Below are positions 1 to 6,077 of a stretch of 6,677 bases of DNA, piece after piece. The notes beneath the pieces were generated by a model, which worked only from the letters and a program-made list of their open reading frames with translations, was not told the DNA's origin and did not search any database. This DNA is from Desulfobacula sp. (GTDB lineage Bacteria > Desulfobacterota > Desulfobacteria > Desulfobacterales > Desulfobacteraceae). The position numbers were made by a program, and so were the translations under genes. Each line of letters opens with the position of its first letter. Positions within the stretch are counted from its first letter, which is position 1. The stretch is taken from the NCBI GenBank assembly GCA_023139225.1, contig JAGLNZ010000521.1, forward strand, positions 1 through 6,677, given 5' to 3'.

Positions 1-449
1 CTTTAAAAGAACGCAAAAGTGATATCCCCCTTTTGGCGGCCCACTTTTTAAAAGAGGCTGAACAGGAAAGTCCGCATGCTGTTCCACAACTTGCTGATGA
101 AGCTCTTGATGCCATGCTTGATTACCACTGGCCGGGAAATGTCAGGGAATTGAAAAATGTAATCCAGTTTTCCGTGGTGCGATCCCGGGGCAATAAAATA
201 CTGCCGTCGGATCTGCCCATGGAAATTATCCGGGATAAAGATGTTACCCAGCGGTTCTCAGAAAGATCTCATACCCGGCAAATCATTCCTGTCAGGGGAA
301 AACTTGACATTGAATCGGTTAAGGCTGCGATCAAAAAAACCGGCGGTAACAAATCCAAGGCCGCAAGGGTATTAGGTGTAGGAAGAGCAACGCTTTACAG
401 ATTCCTTGCCCGGAATGAAGAGATAAAAAATTACCTGGATCAGTTTTGA
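1..449 (+). CDS. Sigma-54-dependent NtrC-family regulator, C-terminal fragment (5' end outside window)
   Basis: This is the last 148 residues of a bacterial enhancer-binding protein that activates sigma-54 promoters; the reading frame starts at base 3 and the gene begins outside the window. The first visible residues, LKERKSDIPLLAAHFL, match the conserved end of the AAA+ core (usually LRER.EDIP.L..HFL). They are followed by the family hallmark WPGNVRELKN, encoded near bases 130-165. After a linker of about 45 residues comes a Fis-type helix-turn-helix (from about LDIESVKAAI to the end), with the typical NKSKAARVLGVGRATLYR recognition segment. The receiver or sensor domain and the ATPase Walker motifs are not in the window, so the signal and the target genes cannot be told. 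It converges on the minus-strand phosphatase gene, overlapping it by 10 bases. Any link to the molybdenum operon is only positional. An internal TTG at base 33 is not a believable start because the homology continues upstream of it. Confidence 0.93.
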   Translation, partial: LKERKSDIPLLAAHFLKEAEQESPHAVPQLADEALDAMLDYHWPGNVRELKNVIQFSVVRSRGNKILPSDLPMEIIRDKDVTQRFSERSHTRQIIPVRGKLDIESVKAAIKKTGGNKSKAARVLGVGRATLYRFLARNEEIKNYLDQF

Positions 450-1075
450 TCATTGGTTTTTTGCAAGATGAAGAGTTCTCCATACGACGATTTAATTTGA
501 AACAGGTCTTTGAGGTTCAGATTCAGGATATGGCATAAAATAACCCTGATGACACCGGCATGGGTGACCAACAGGGTTCTTTTTTTTAAGGTGTTTACAC
601 AGTTTTCAAAAAAAGGAAGCACGCGGCATGAAACATCATAAAAGCTCTCTCCATCCCGGGTTTTGAATGTATCCATGGCCTGGCCTCTTTTTTCAAATTT
701 TTTTGGCCGTTGACGTTTTACTTGATCAAATGTTTTTCCATCCCAAGACCCCATGTTTATTTCGTTTAAGGCTGTGGCGGCTATAATTTCTTTCCCGGTT
801 GCGATCAATCCTGCCGTATGGCTGCACCTTTGGAGTGAACTTGAATAGATGGCCTCAAAATTGAATGATAAAAATGTTTTTTTCCAATAAAGTGCCTGCA
901 GCATGCCGGTATAATCAAGACCGGCATCTGTTGCCCCTATAAATCGTTTTTTATCAGATCCTTGAACCTGCCCATGCCTCAGAAGAAAAATCAAGGACTT
1001 TGTATGAGAGTATTTCTTCAATGGATTTTCCGGCGGATGTCTCAATTCCGGCTTGTATGAGTTTAGTATTTTCAT
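440..1075 (-). CDS. Histidine phosphatase (phosphoglycerate mutase-like/CobC-like) family protein
   Basis: This is a branch-1 histidine phosphatase, a family that removes phosphate from small molecules through a phospho-histidine intermediate. Taking the ATG at 1075 as start gives 211 residues. The catalytic RHG motif is at residues 33-35, a second-arginine motif SSSLQR ends at R83, an acidic motif LNEINMGSWDG covers about 103-113, and the second catalytic histidine is in VTHAG at about H172. All core catalytic residues are present. The layout resembles alpha-ribazole phosphatase (CobC), but no cobalamin gene is nearby, so the substrate is unknown. It is the last gene of the hydroxylase operon, which suggests a role in nucleotide or cofactor metabolism. 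The start is uncertain: the first 27 residues are encoded inside the upstream gene, match no phosphatase element I recognise, and have no convincing Shine-Dalgarno. A TTG at 994 would give a 184-residue protein beginning just before RHG. An ancestral fusion with the upstream gene is the alternative. Confidence 0.85.
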   Translation of the reverse strand: MKILNSYKPELRHPPENPLKKYSHTKSLIFLLRHGQVQGSDKKRFIGATDAGLDYTGMLQALYWKKTFLSFNFEAIYSSSLQRCSHTAGLIATGKEIIAATALNEINMGSWDGKTFDQVKRQRPKKFEKRGQAMDTFKTRDGESFYDVSCRVLPFFENCVNTLKKRTLLVTHAGVIRVILCHILNLNLKDLFQIKSSYGELFILQKTNDQN

Positions 1076-2129
1076 ATCGTTTTGAAATGCTTGTCCTGGC
1101 CCAGGGTGCTTTCATTACACTGTCTGCAAACCGTTTATGGTAATTTAAATCAATGCCATGTCCGTTACATATTTTATCGGCAAAATAAACAATCTCCTTT
1201 TCCCTGATATGGATCATGGGATCAACATCTATATCCATGTGCCGGGCAATAATTTTTGAAACCTCACTGAATCCCATGTTATCTATCCATTGCGCACCTT
1301 TTACAGCATGGTCTTTTTCCTTTCGCTTGATATCATGAAGCAGCGCCGCTGCAACAACCAGATCTGTATTGATCTCATCAGTTACGGCATGAGCAATTTT
1401 CAGGGCTGTAATTGATACATCTGCCAGATGGATTCGGATGCCGTCATTCTCAGGCAGTATATCATTGATAATAGAAAAACATTCCTCCTTGTCGGGAATA
1501 TCCCGGGTTTGAATTTTTCGACAGACTTTTTTATACCCCTTTTGATCATCTGCATCCATTAAAATTCCCCGGTCATGTACTTTCAGAGGAACCATCTGCT
1601 TTTTTTCGTACCAAAGCAGATCCCTTAAGGTCGTTCCTTTTTTCAAACCAAGGATATTCTTTTTTAAACGGGAGGGGATCAGGGGCGGGTGGCCCGGTGT
1701 GTCATCGAAATAAGGCATAATGACATTATCTTTAGTTTTTTGAAATTTTTGGATCATCAAATTAATGGTGGACGGACGAATGGCCGGAATATCCACCGGA
1801 AGAAGAAAAAAACCTGAATTTTCCGGTCGGATGTTTTTAATGCCCTTCTGAATGGAGCTCAGCATTCCGGATGGAAAATCAGGATTAAAAACCGGAAGAG
1901 CACCGGCTTTTTTTACAAAAGGCTCAAGCTCTCGGCAATTGTGTCCGGTAACAACAATAATATCAGCAATATCATTTGCCTTGAACAGGTTGATCACCCT
2001 TTCCACCATTGTTTTGCCACCCAATGGAAGCAAGGGCTTGAAATCATTCATTCTGGATGATAAGCCTGCGGCCAGGATAATTGCAGAGACAGGAACCAGG
2101 TGTGTTTTTGTTTGGATTTTTTGTTTCAT
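954..2129 (-). CDS. MocA-like molybdenum cofactor nucleotidyltransferase fused to an HD domain
   Basis: This is a 391-residue two-domain protein. Residues about 14-205 are a MobA/MocA-type nucleotidyltransferase: the nucleotide-binding loop LAAGLSSRM (19-27) is followed by KPLLPLGG (31-38), the metal-site motif LLPVDIP (109-115), GHPPLIP (146-152) and GILMDADD (188-195). LAAG rather than LAGG points to MocA, which transfers CMP to molybdopterin to give the cytosine dinucleotide cofactor used by bacterial hydroxylases, rather than the GTP-using MobA. Residues about 220-372 form an HD domain: likely metal ligands are H234, H265-D266 (LLHDIKR), H274, H297 and D318 (FADKI). The HD substrate is unknown. 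The ATG lies 5 bases after the stop of the large hydroxylase subunit and has no clear Shine-Dalgarno, so translation is probably coupled. The last 15 or so residues (VLDFSSEAWAGSRI) run past the expected domain end and overlap the phosphatase coding frame, which may mean a frameshifted C-terminus. One oddity is N28, where the motif usually has glycine after RM. Confidence 0.88.
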   Translation of the reverse strand: MKQKIQTKTHLVPVSAIILAAGLSSRMNDFKPLLPLGGKTMVERVINLFKANDIADIIVVTGHNCRELEPFVKKAGALPVFNPDFPSGMLSSIQKGIKNIRPENSGFFLLPVDIPAIRPSTINLMIQKFQKTKDNVIMPYFDDTPGHPPLIPSRLKKNILGLKKGTTLRDLLWYEKKQMVPLKVHDRGILMDADDQKGYKKVCRKIQTRDIPDKEECFSIINDILPENDGIRIHLADVSITALKIAHAVTDEINTDLVVAAALLHDIKRKEKDHAVKGAQWIDNMGFSEVSKIIARHMDIDVDPMIHIREKEIVYFADKICNGHGIDLNYHKRFADSVMKAPWARTSISKRYENTKLIQAGIETSAGKSIEEILSYKVLDFSSEAWAGSRI

Positions 2130-2134
2130 ATCAT

Positions 2135-4495
2135 TTATGCGCTTAATTTTTTTCTGTACACCTGAATGGCATTGTAAACCCGTTCCGGTGTCAGCGGCAG
2201 TTCATTCATTCTCACGCCGGCCGCATCATAAACGGCATTCAGGATAGCGGGTATGGTCGGCATGATAGCTCCTTCACCTACTTCTTTTGCTCCGTAAGGC
2301 CCATTGGGTTCATTACTTTCAACCACAATTGCATTGACAATCGGCATATCCATTGACGTCACTATTTTATATTCAGCCAGATCATTGTTCACTACCCGGC
2401 CTTTATCATCAAATATGACTTCTTCGTGCATGGCTTCTCCGATTCCCATGGATACCGATCCTTCCATCTGGCCCTCAACCGAGGTCATATTGATGGCTTT
2501 GCCGCAATCATGAGCATCAGTGATATGGTCAATGGTGACCTGGCCGGTTTCCATGTCAACGGTGACCTGGGCCACCTGGGCGCTGCAACCGTATGCCGGA
2601 GATGTGCCTACGGCAGCACCCTTGAATTTGCCTCCCAGAAGTTGGGGTTTGTATTTTCCTGTCCCGACAATGGAGCCTTTTTCAAGGAAAGCGATTCTGG
2701 AGGCTTCCTTAAAGGTGAGTTTTTCCGAGTCGGGATTGTCGGTCCAGCCCCTGTGCTCTTTGATATATCGGGTTCTCAATACTGAAAAATCAGGAATATG
2801 GTTTTTGAATTCAATAAATCCCTTTTTTATATCCATATCTTCCATGGGAATATCAAGCTTGTGTGCCAGCACTTCAAGTACCTGTTGTTTTGCATGTTCG
2901 GCAGCCTCTTTTGTGGCGTGACCTGTCATAAGTGTCTGGCGGCTTGAATAAGCGCCAAGGTCGACACCCATATCCGTGTCGCCGGAAGCAAGACGGATAT
3001 TTTCCAGAGGAATACCAAGGGTTTCAGCCGCAATCATGGCAAAGGCTGTATCAGACCCCTGGCCGATTTCTGCCGATGCCGTGTAAACAAGGGCGGTACC
3101 TCCGTCTTCCGTCAGCTTGACAATGACGGTGCCATGAAATGTATCAGATCTGTAAATGGGATATCCGGCACCGGATACAAAAAAGCCGCAGGCCATGCCA
3201 ATCCCTTTACCTTTTGGCATATTCCCCTTTTTTTTGTCCCAGTCCGAGCCTTTGCGGACGGCTTCAATACACTCCGACATGCCGAAAGAACTCATGTTCA
3301 GGTCATTGCAGGTGGTATCGCCGGTATTCATCATATTTTTAATACGAAGCGCCATGGGGTCCATGCCGATCTCTTCGGCAATCATATCCAGCTGCTGTTC
3401 AAAACATGCCCTGGCAATCACGGCACCATGGCCTCTCTGGGCACCGCAGGCGGGTTTGTTATTATAGACCCTGTATCCGTCATAGCTCATGTTCGCAAGT
3501 TTATACGGGCCTCCCAGGAGGGAACCTGTGTAATACACGGTGGCAATGCCAAAGCTGGTATAGGCCCCGCCATCCAGGTAGCATTCATGCTTAAGGGCTA
3601 TAATTGTCCCGTCTTTTTTTGCACCCGTTGTAATGGTGTGGGTGAACTGGTGTCTGGCCCTTGAATACATGAAGACCTGTTCCCTGTTGTAATTCATCTT
3701 AACCGGCTTTTTGGTTTTCACGGCAAGAATACAGCAGGCAAGCTCCATGGGGTTTGCCGAAGCTTTAATGCCAAATCCTGCTCCCAGATATGGTTTTTTA
3801 ACCCTGACCTTTCCTATATCAAGGCCCAGAACCATGGCAACGGTCCTTTGAACATAATGCGGCACCTGGGTTGACGTAATCAAGGTTAAGACTTCTCTTA
3901 CGTCATATTCTGCAATGCAGCCCTGCATTTCAATACAGGCACCGTCCTGCCGCTTATTTTTCAGGGTCGTGGTTTTTATAATATCGCTTTGCTTTAATCC
4001 TTCTTCCACATTGCCGAATTCCTGGTGAACTTGGGCGCAAAGGTTGTTAGGAAAGTTTTCGTGAAGCTGGGGAGCTTCTTTTTTTAGTGCGTCTTCCACC
4101 GTAAACACAGCAGGCAGTATCTCATATTCCACTTTAATTAATTGAACTGCCTGTTGTGCAGTTTCAAGAGAAACGGCAGCAACCGCAGCAATTTCATCGC
4201 CCACATACAATACCTTGTCAATGGCAAAAACCGTTTCATCATAACGTGCCGGGCTGACACCGTACTTGACGCTCCCGGCATCCTTTGATGTGATGACGGC
4301 TTTTACACCTTCAAGTTTTTCAGCCTTTGACGTGTCAATTGAAAGAATTTTTGCATGGGCATGGGGACTTTGGAGCAAAGCACCGTAAAGCATTCCGGGT
4401 TTGGATATGTCATCTATAAAAACAGCTTTTCCCGTTGCCTTGTCAGGGGTATCAATACGAGGAGCGCGGCTGCTGATAATATCAAATTTTTCCAT
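2135..4495 (-). CDS. Xanthine dehydrogenase-family hydroxylase, molybdopterin-binding large subunit
   Basis: This is the catalytic subunit of a molybdenum hydroxylase, which inserts oxygen from water into (or, in the benzoyl-CoA branch, reduces) an aromatic or aldehyde-like substrate. It has 786 residues, the usual size for a separate large subunit. The N-terminal hammerhead domain covers about residues 18-135 (DKATGKAVF, VGDEIAAV). The cofactor-binding part follows: YLGAGFGIKA (236-245), CGAQRGHG (350-357, substrate-side arginine at about R354), EIGQGSD (476-482) and GAKEVGEGA (735-743), in which E741 matches the essential active-site glutamate. RGHG instead of the commoner RGFG recalls, from memory, the 4-hydroxybenzoyl-CoA reductase alpha group, but the substrate cannot be assigned. 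An upstream ATG at 4633 would add 46 residues that lie inside the previous gene. The start at 4495 is chosen because AGGGAGG sits 5 bases before it and homology begins there. It overlaps the [2Fe-2S] subunit gene by 14 bases. No signal peptide is seen, so it is likely cytoplasmic. Confidence 0.95.
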   Translation of the reverse strand: MEKFDIISSRAPRIDTPDKATGKAVFIDDISKPGMLYGALLQSPHAHAKILSIDTSKAEKLEGVKAVITSKDAGSVKYGVSPARYDETVFAIDKVLYVGDEIAAVAAVSLETAQQAVQLIKVEYEILPAVFTVEDALKKEAPQLHENFPNNLCAQVHQEFGNVEEGLKQSDIIKTTTLKNKRQDGACIEMQGCIAEYDVREVLTLITSTQVPHYVQRTVAMVLGLDIGKVRVKKPYLGAGFGIKASANPMELACCILAVKTKKPVKMNYNREQVFMYSRARHQFTHTITTGAKKDGTIIALKHECYLDGGAYTSFGIATVYYTGSLLGGPYKLANMSYDGYRVYNNKPACGAQRGHGAVIARACFEQQLDMIAEEIGMDPMALRIKNMMNTGDTTCNDLNMSSFGMSECIEAVRKGSDWDKKKGNMPKGKGIGMACGFFVSGAGYPIYRSDTFHGTVIVKLTEDGGTALVYTASAEIGQGSDTAFAMIAAETLGIPLENIRLASGDTDMGVDLGAYSSRQTLMTGHATKEAAEHAKQQVLEVLAHKLDIPMEDMDIKKGFIEFKNHIPDFSVLRTRYIKEHRGWTDNPDSEKLTFKEASRIAFLEKGSIVGTGKYKPQLLGGKFKGAAVGTSPAYGCSAQVAQVTVDMETGQVTIDHITDAHDCGKAINMTSVEGQMEGSVSMGIGEAMHEEVIFDDKGRVVNNDLAEYKIVTSMDMPIVNAIVVESNEPNGPYGAKEVGEGAIMPTIPAILNAVYDAAGVRMNELPLTPERVYNAIQVYRKKLSA

Positions 4496-4997
4496 GGGGG
4501 CCTCCCTGATTAATATTCGGGTTGATATCCGAATTTGGTTTAGAACATTGAGATGAAATGGCTTCAAAAATTTTCTGGTATCCTGTGCACCGGCAAAGAT
4601 TGCCTGAAATGCCTTCCTTGATCTCCCAATCACTTGGATTGTCGTTTTTATCCAAAAGATTTTTAGCGGACATGATCATCCCGGGGGAGCAAAACCCGCA
4701 CTGGATAGCTCCTTTTTCAACAAAGGCTTTCTGGAGAGGGTGGAGCCCGTCTTCATTGCTTAAGCCCTCAATGGTTTCAACCATTGAGCCATCTGCCTGA
4801 ACAGCAAGGACAAGGCACGAATTGACTGTATCACCGTCGAGAATCACCGTGCAGGCGCCGCAATCTCCGGTGTCACATCCTTTTTTTGTACCGGTCAGTC
4901 CGAAATCATACCGGAGAAGATCGGCAAGAGTTTGGTTGGACTCAACAGCAAGTTCACAGGGTTTATTATTTATGGTCACATTAATTATTTTTTTCAT
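4482..4997 (-). CDS. Xanthine dehydrogenase-family hydroxylase, [2Fe-2S] small subunit
   Basis: This is the iron-sulfur subunit that carries electrons from the molybdenum centre to FAD. It has 171 residues, typical of separate small subunits (CoxS/HcrC-like). The N-terminal plant-ferredoxin-like domain binds one [2Fe-2S] cluster through C41, C46, C49 and C61 (GCDTGDCGACTV, then NSC). The C-terminal helical domain binds the second cluster through C100 and C103 (QCGFCSPGM) and C135 and C137 (GNLCRCTGY). All eight ligands are present, so the protein looks functional. After about residue 150 there is a short polar tail with no recognised function. The ATG at 4997 follows GGGAG by 6 bases and lies 20 bases after the stop of the FAD subunit. 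Its 3' end overlaps the start of the large subunit by 14 bases, which favours coupled translation at equal ratio. The FAD - FeS - Mo gene order is the same as in coxMSL, but this alone does not make it a CO dehydrogenase. Confidence 0.96.
   Translation of the reverse strand: MKKIINVTINNKPCELAVESNQTLADLLRYDFGLTGTKKGCDTGDCGACTVILDGDTVNSCLVLAVQADGSMVETIEGLSNEDGLHPLQKAFVEKGAIQCGFCSPGMIMSAKNLLDKNDNPSDWEIKEGISGNLCRCTGYQKIFEAISSQCSKPNSDINPNINQGGPHGKI
4501..4507 (-). promoter_or_regulatory. Ribosome binding site that sets the large-subunit start
   Basis: AGGGAGG on the minus strand lies 5 bases before the ATG at 4495. It is within the end of the [2Fe-2S] gene and decides for the 786-residue large subunit over the longer frame opening at 4633. 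Confidence 0.85.
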
Positions 4998-5003
4998 TGG
5001 GTT

Positions 5004-5008
5004 CTCCC
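5004..5008 (-). promoter_or_regulatory. Ribosome binding site of the [2Fe-2S] subunit
   Basis: GGGAG on the minus strand lies 6 bases before the ATG at 4997, inside the 20-base gap after the FAD subunit stop codon. Confidence 0.7.
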
Positions 5009-5017
5009 GAATATGTT

Positions 5018-5899
5018 TTATTGGGCCTGTACCTGTTTAAAGGCTGCGTCAAGGGTCCGTTTGGTCAATACACCGATCATGGCTTTTCTGTAGTCGGCAG
5101 TTCCCCTGAAATCATCAATGGGTTTGCAGTCCTTATGCCGGGCTGCTTCTCCTGCTTCATAAAAAAGGGATTCGCTTGCCTTTTTGTTTTGCAGTATCTT
5201 TTCTGCATGAAATGATCGGATCGGTGTTGCCGCCACAGACCCGAGGGCAATTCTGGAATTCATGATCGTCTGATCACTTGGATCAAATTGAATAAATGAG
5301 GCCACGTTAACAATATTGATTTCTGATGATTTTCTCTTACCCAGCTGGATATAGTGGGCACCGCAGTTTTTCCCCGGTATGGACAGTTTAAATCCTGTCA
5401 GGATTTCATTATCCCTGATATCGGTTTTGCCAGGACTCATAAAAAAAGATTCAATGGGCAGTTCCCGCTTCCCATCCGTACTTTCCAACAGGGCGTGTGC
5501 CTGGTAGACAATGAGGGAACAAATCGTGTCGGCTGCAGGACTGGCATTACAGACATTCCCGCCAAGGGTTGCCCGGTTTCTGATCAGATGGGTGCCAAGA
5601 TTGTCAGCTCCTGCTTTGATTGCACAAAAATTTTCCTGGATAACCTTTGATTCGGAAAGCCGGGCCATGGTCACACAGGCACCAATTTCCACGGATTCTT
5701 TGTTGTTTTTAATTTGGCCAAGATCTTTAATTCTCAGCAGGCTGATGACATGGTCTGTTGTGATCAGCTTTTTTTTCAGATGGACTAAAAGATCAGTCCC
5801 TCCTGCAAGCAGTCTGGCATCTGTACGATATTTTTTTTTAAGTTCTATGGCCTCTTGAATGGAGGCGGGTTCATGAAATTCAAATTTGGGTAACAGCAT
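5018..5899 (-). CDS. Xanthine dehydrogenase-family hydroxylase, FAD-binding medium subunit
   Basis: This is the flavin subunit that takes electrons from the [2Fe-2S] clusters and passes them to an external acceptor. It has 293 residues, the usual length of a CoxM/XdhB-like subunit. The FAD pyrophosphate loop LAGGTDLLV is at residues 31-39 and the second FAD motif RATLGGNVCNASPAADT is at about 109-125. The C-terminal CO dehydrogenase flavoprotein-like domain covers about 178-285 (IVNVA, IALGSVAATPIR). The extra [4Fe-4S] loop of 4-hydroxybenzoyl-CoA reductase beta subunits is absent: the stretch after the second FAD motif runs straight on, without an insertion carrying four cysteines. The start at 5899 is well supported by GAGGGAG 5 bases upstream. 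It is the first gene of the minus-strand operon, directly downstream of the divergent control region with the ModE-like palindrome. Confidence 0.95.
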   Translation of the reverse strand: MLLPKFEFHEPASIQEAIELKKKYRTDARLLAGGTDLLVHLKKKLITTDHVISLLRIKDLGQIKNNKESVEIGACVTMARLSESKVIQENFCAIKAGADNLGTHLIRNRATLGGNVCNASPAADTICSLIVYQAHALLESTDGKRELPIESFFMSPGKTDIRDNEILTGFKLSIPGKNCGAHYIQLGKRKSSEINIVNVASFIQFDPSDQTIMNSRIALGSVAATPIRSFHAEKILQNKKASESLFYEAGEAARHKDCKPIDDFRGTADYRKAMIGVLTKRTLDAAFKQVQAQ

Positions 5900-5904
5900 A
5901 AATT

Positions 5905-5911
5905 CTCCCTC
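5905..5911 (-). promoter_or_regulatory. Ribosome binding site of the FAD subunit
   Basis: GAGGGAG on the minus strand ends 5 bases before the ATG at 5899. It is a strong Shine-Dalgarno and fixes the start of the first operon gene. Confidence 0.8.
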
Positions 5912-5914
5912 TTG

Positions 5915-5933
5915 TTAATGGAAAACGCATTAA
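5915..5933. repeat. Short inverted repeat in the operon leader
   Basis: TTAATG (5915-5920) and CATTAA (5928-5933) are exact reverse complements around a 7-base spacer. TTAATG also recurs directly at 5930-5935. The element lies between the candidate promoter and the Shine-Dalgarno of the FAD subunit. It could be a weak leader hairpin or a second protein site, or chance in an AT-rich stretch. Confidence 0.35.
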
Positions 5934-5942
5934 TGAACCATT

Positions 5943-5971
5943 GAGCTATCATCCAAAAAGCGATATGTCAA
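5943..5971 (-). promoter_or_regulatory. Candidate promoter of the hydroxylase operon
   Basis: On the minus strand a perfect TTGACA -35 hexamer occupies 5971-5966. No strong -10 follows: at 17 bases spacing there is TAGCTC (5948-5943), and at 15 bases GATAGC (5950-5945). A weak -10 under a perfect -35 would fit a promoter that is low in strength or needs help. Transcription from here would leave a leader of roughly 35-40 bases before the ATG at 5899. The -35 lies within the palindrome at 5961-5984. Confidence 0.5.
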
Positions 5972-5984
5972 TACGAACATATCG
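5961..5984. promoter_or_regulatory. Perfect 8-8-8 inverted repeat, candidate ModE-like operator
   Basis: The half-sites CGATATGT (5961-5968) and ACATATCG (5977-5984) are exact reverse complements around an 8-base spacer. The arrangement, with CG at both outer ends and a TAT-rich core, resembles the ModE box of enterobacteria as I remember it. It lies between a ModE-like regulator gene and a molybdenum hydroxylase operon, 61 bases upstream of the first operon start codon. The right arm of the site as read on the minus strand contains the TTGACA -35 hexamer of the operon, so a bound dimer would be expected to block transcription. The ModE-like protein as its ligand is an inference from context. 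Confidence 0.72.
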
Positions 5985-6077
5985 ATTAATAAAATATATT
6001 TTATTTCTTAACTTCATACAATGAACACGATTAATTGGGTGACATGGACATCATTCTGCGGTAAAGTCGTATTTGCC

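Noticed and set aside
438..451. Inverted repeat GATCA-GTTT-TGATC as a transcription terminator
   Set aside because: The stem is only 5 bp, AT-rich, and not followed by a T run on either strand.
1852..2247. Plus-strand open frame of 131 residues across the MocA-HD start and the large-subunit end
   Set aside because: It is a shadow of two well-supported minus-strand genes; composition is that of a reversed coding frame.
3134..3664. Long plus-strand open frame (176 residues) opposite the large hydroxylase subunit
   Set aside because: It is antisense to a strongly conserved coding region with all its motifs, shows no family resemblance and has no clear ribosome binding site.
4496..4633. 46-residue N-terminal extension of the large hydroxylase subunit
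   Set aside because: It lies within the [2Fe-2S] subunit gene, has no homology, and a strong Shine-Dalgarno precedes the ATG at 4495.
2135..5899. Identification as 4-hydroxybenzoyl-CoA reductase or as aerobic CO dehydrogenase
   Set aside because: The FAD subunit has no [4Fe-4S] cysteine insertion, and the large subunit has CGAQRGHG in place of the CO dehydrogenase active-site cysteine loop.
5986..6000. Plus-strand -10 boxes for the ModE-like gene (TAAAAT at 5990, TATATT at 5995)
   Set aside because: Both match well, but the region is simply AT-rich and no acceptable -35 sits at the right distance, so no promoter is claimed.
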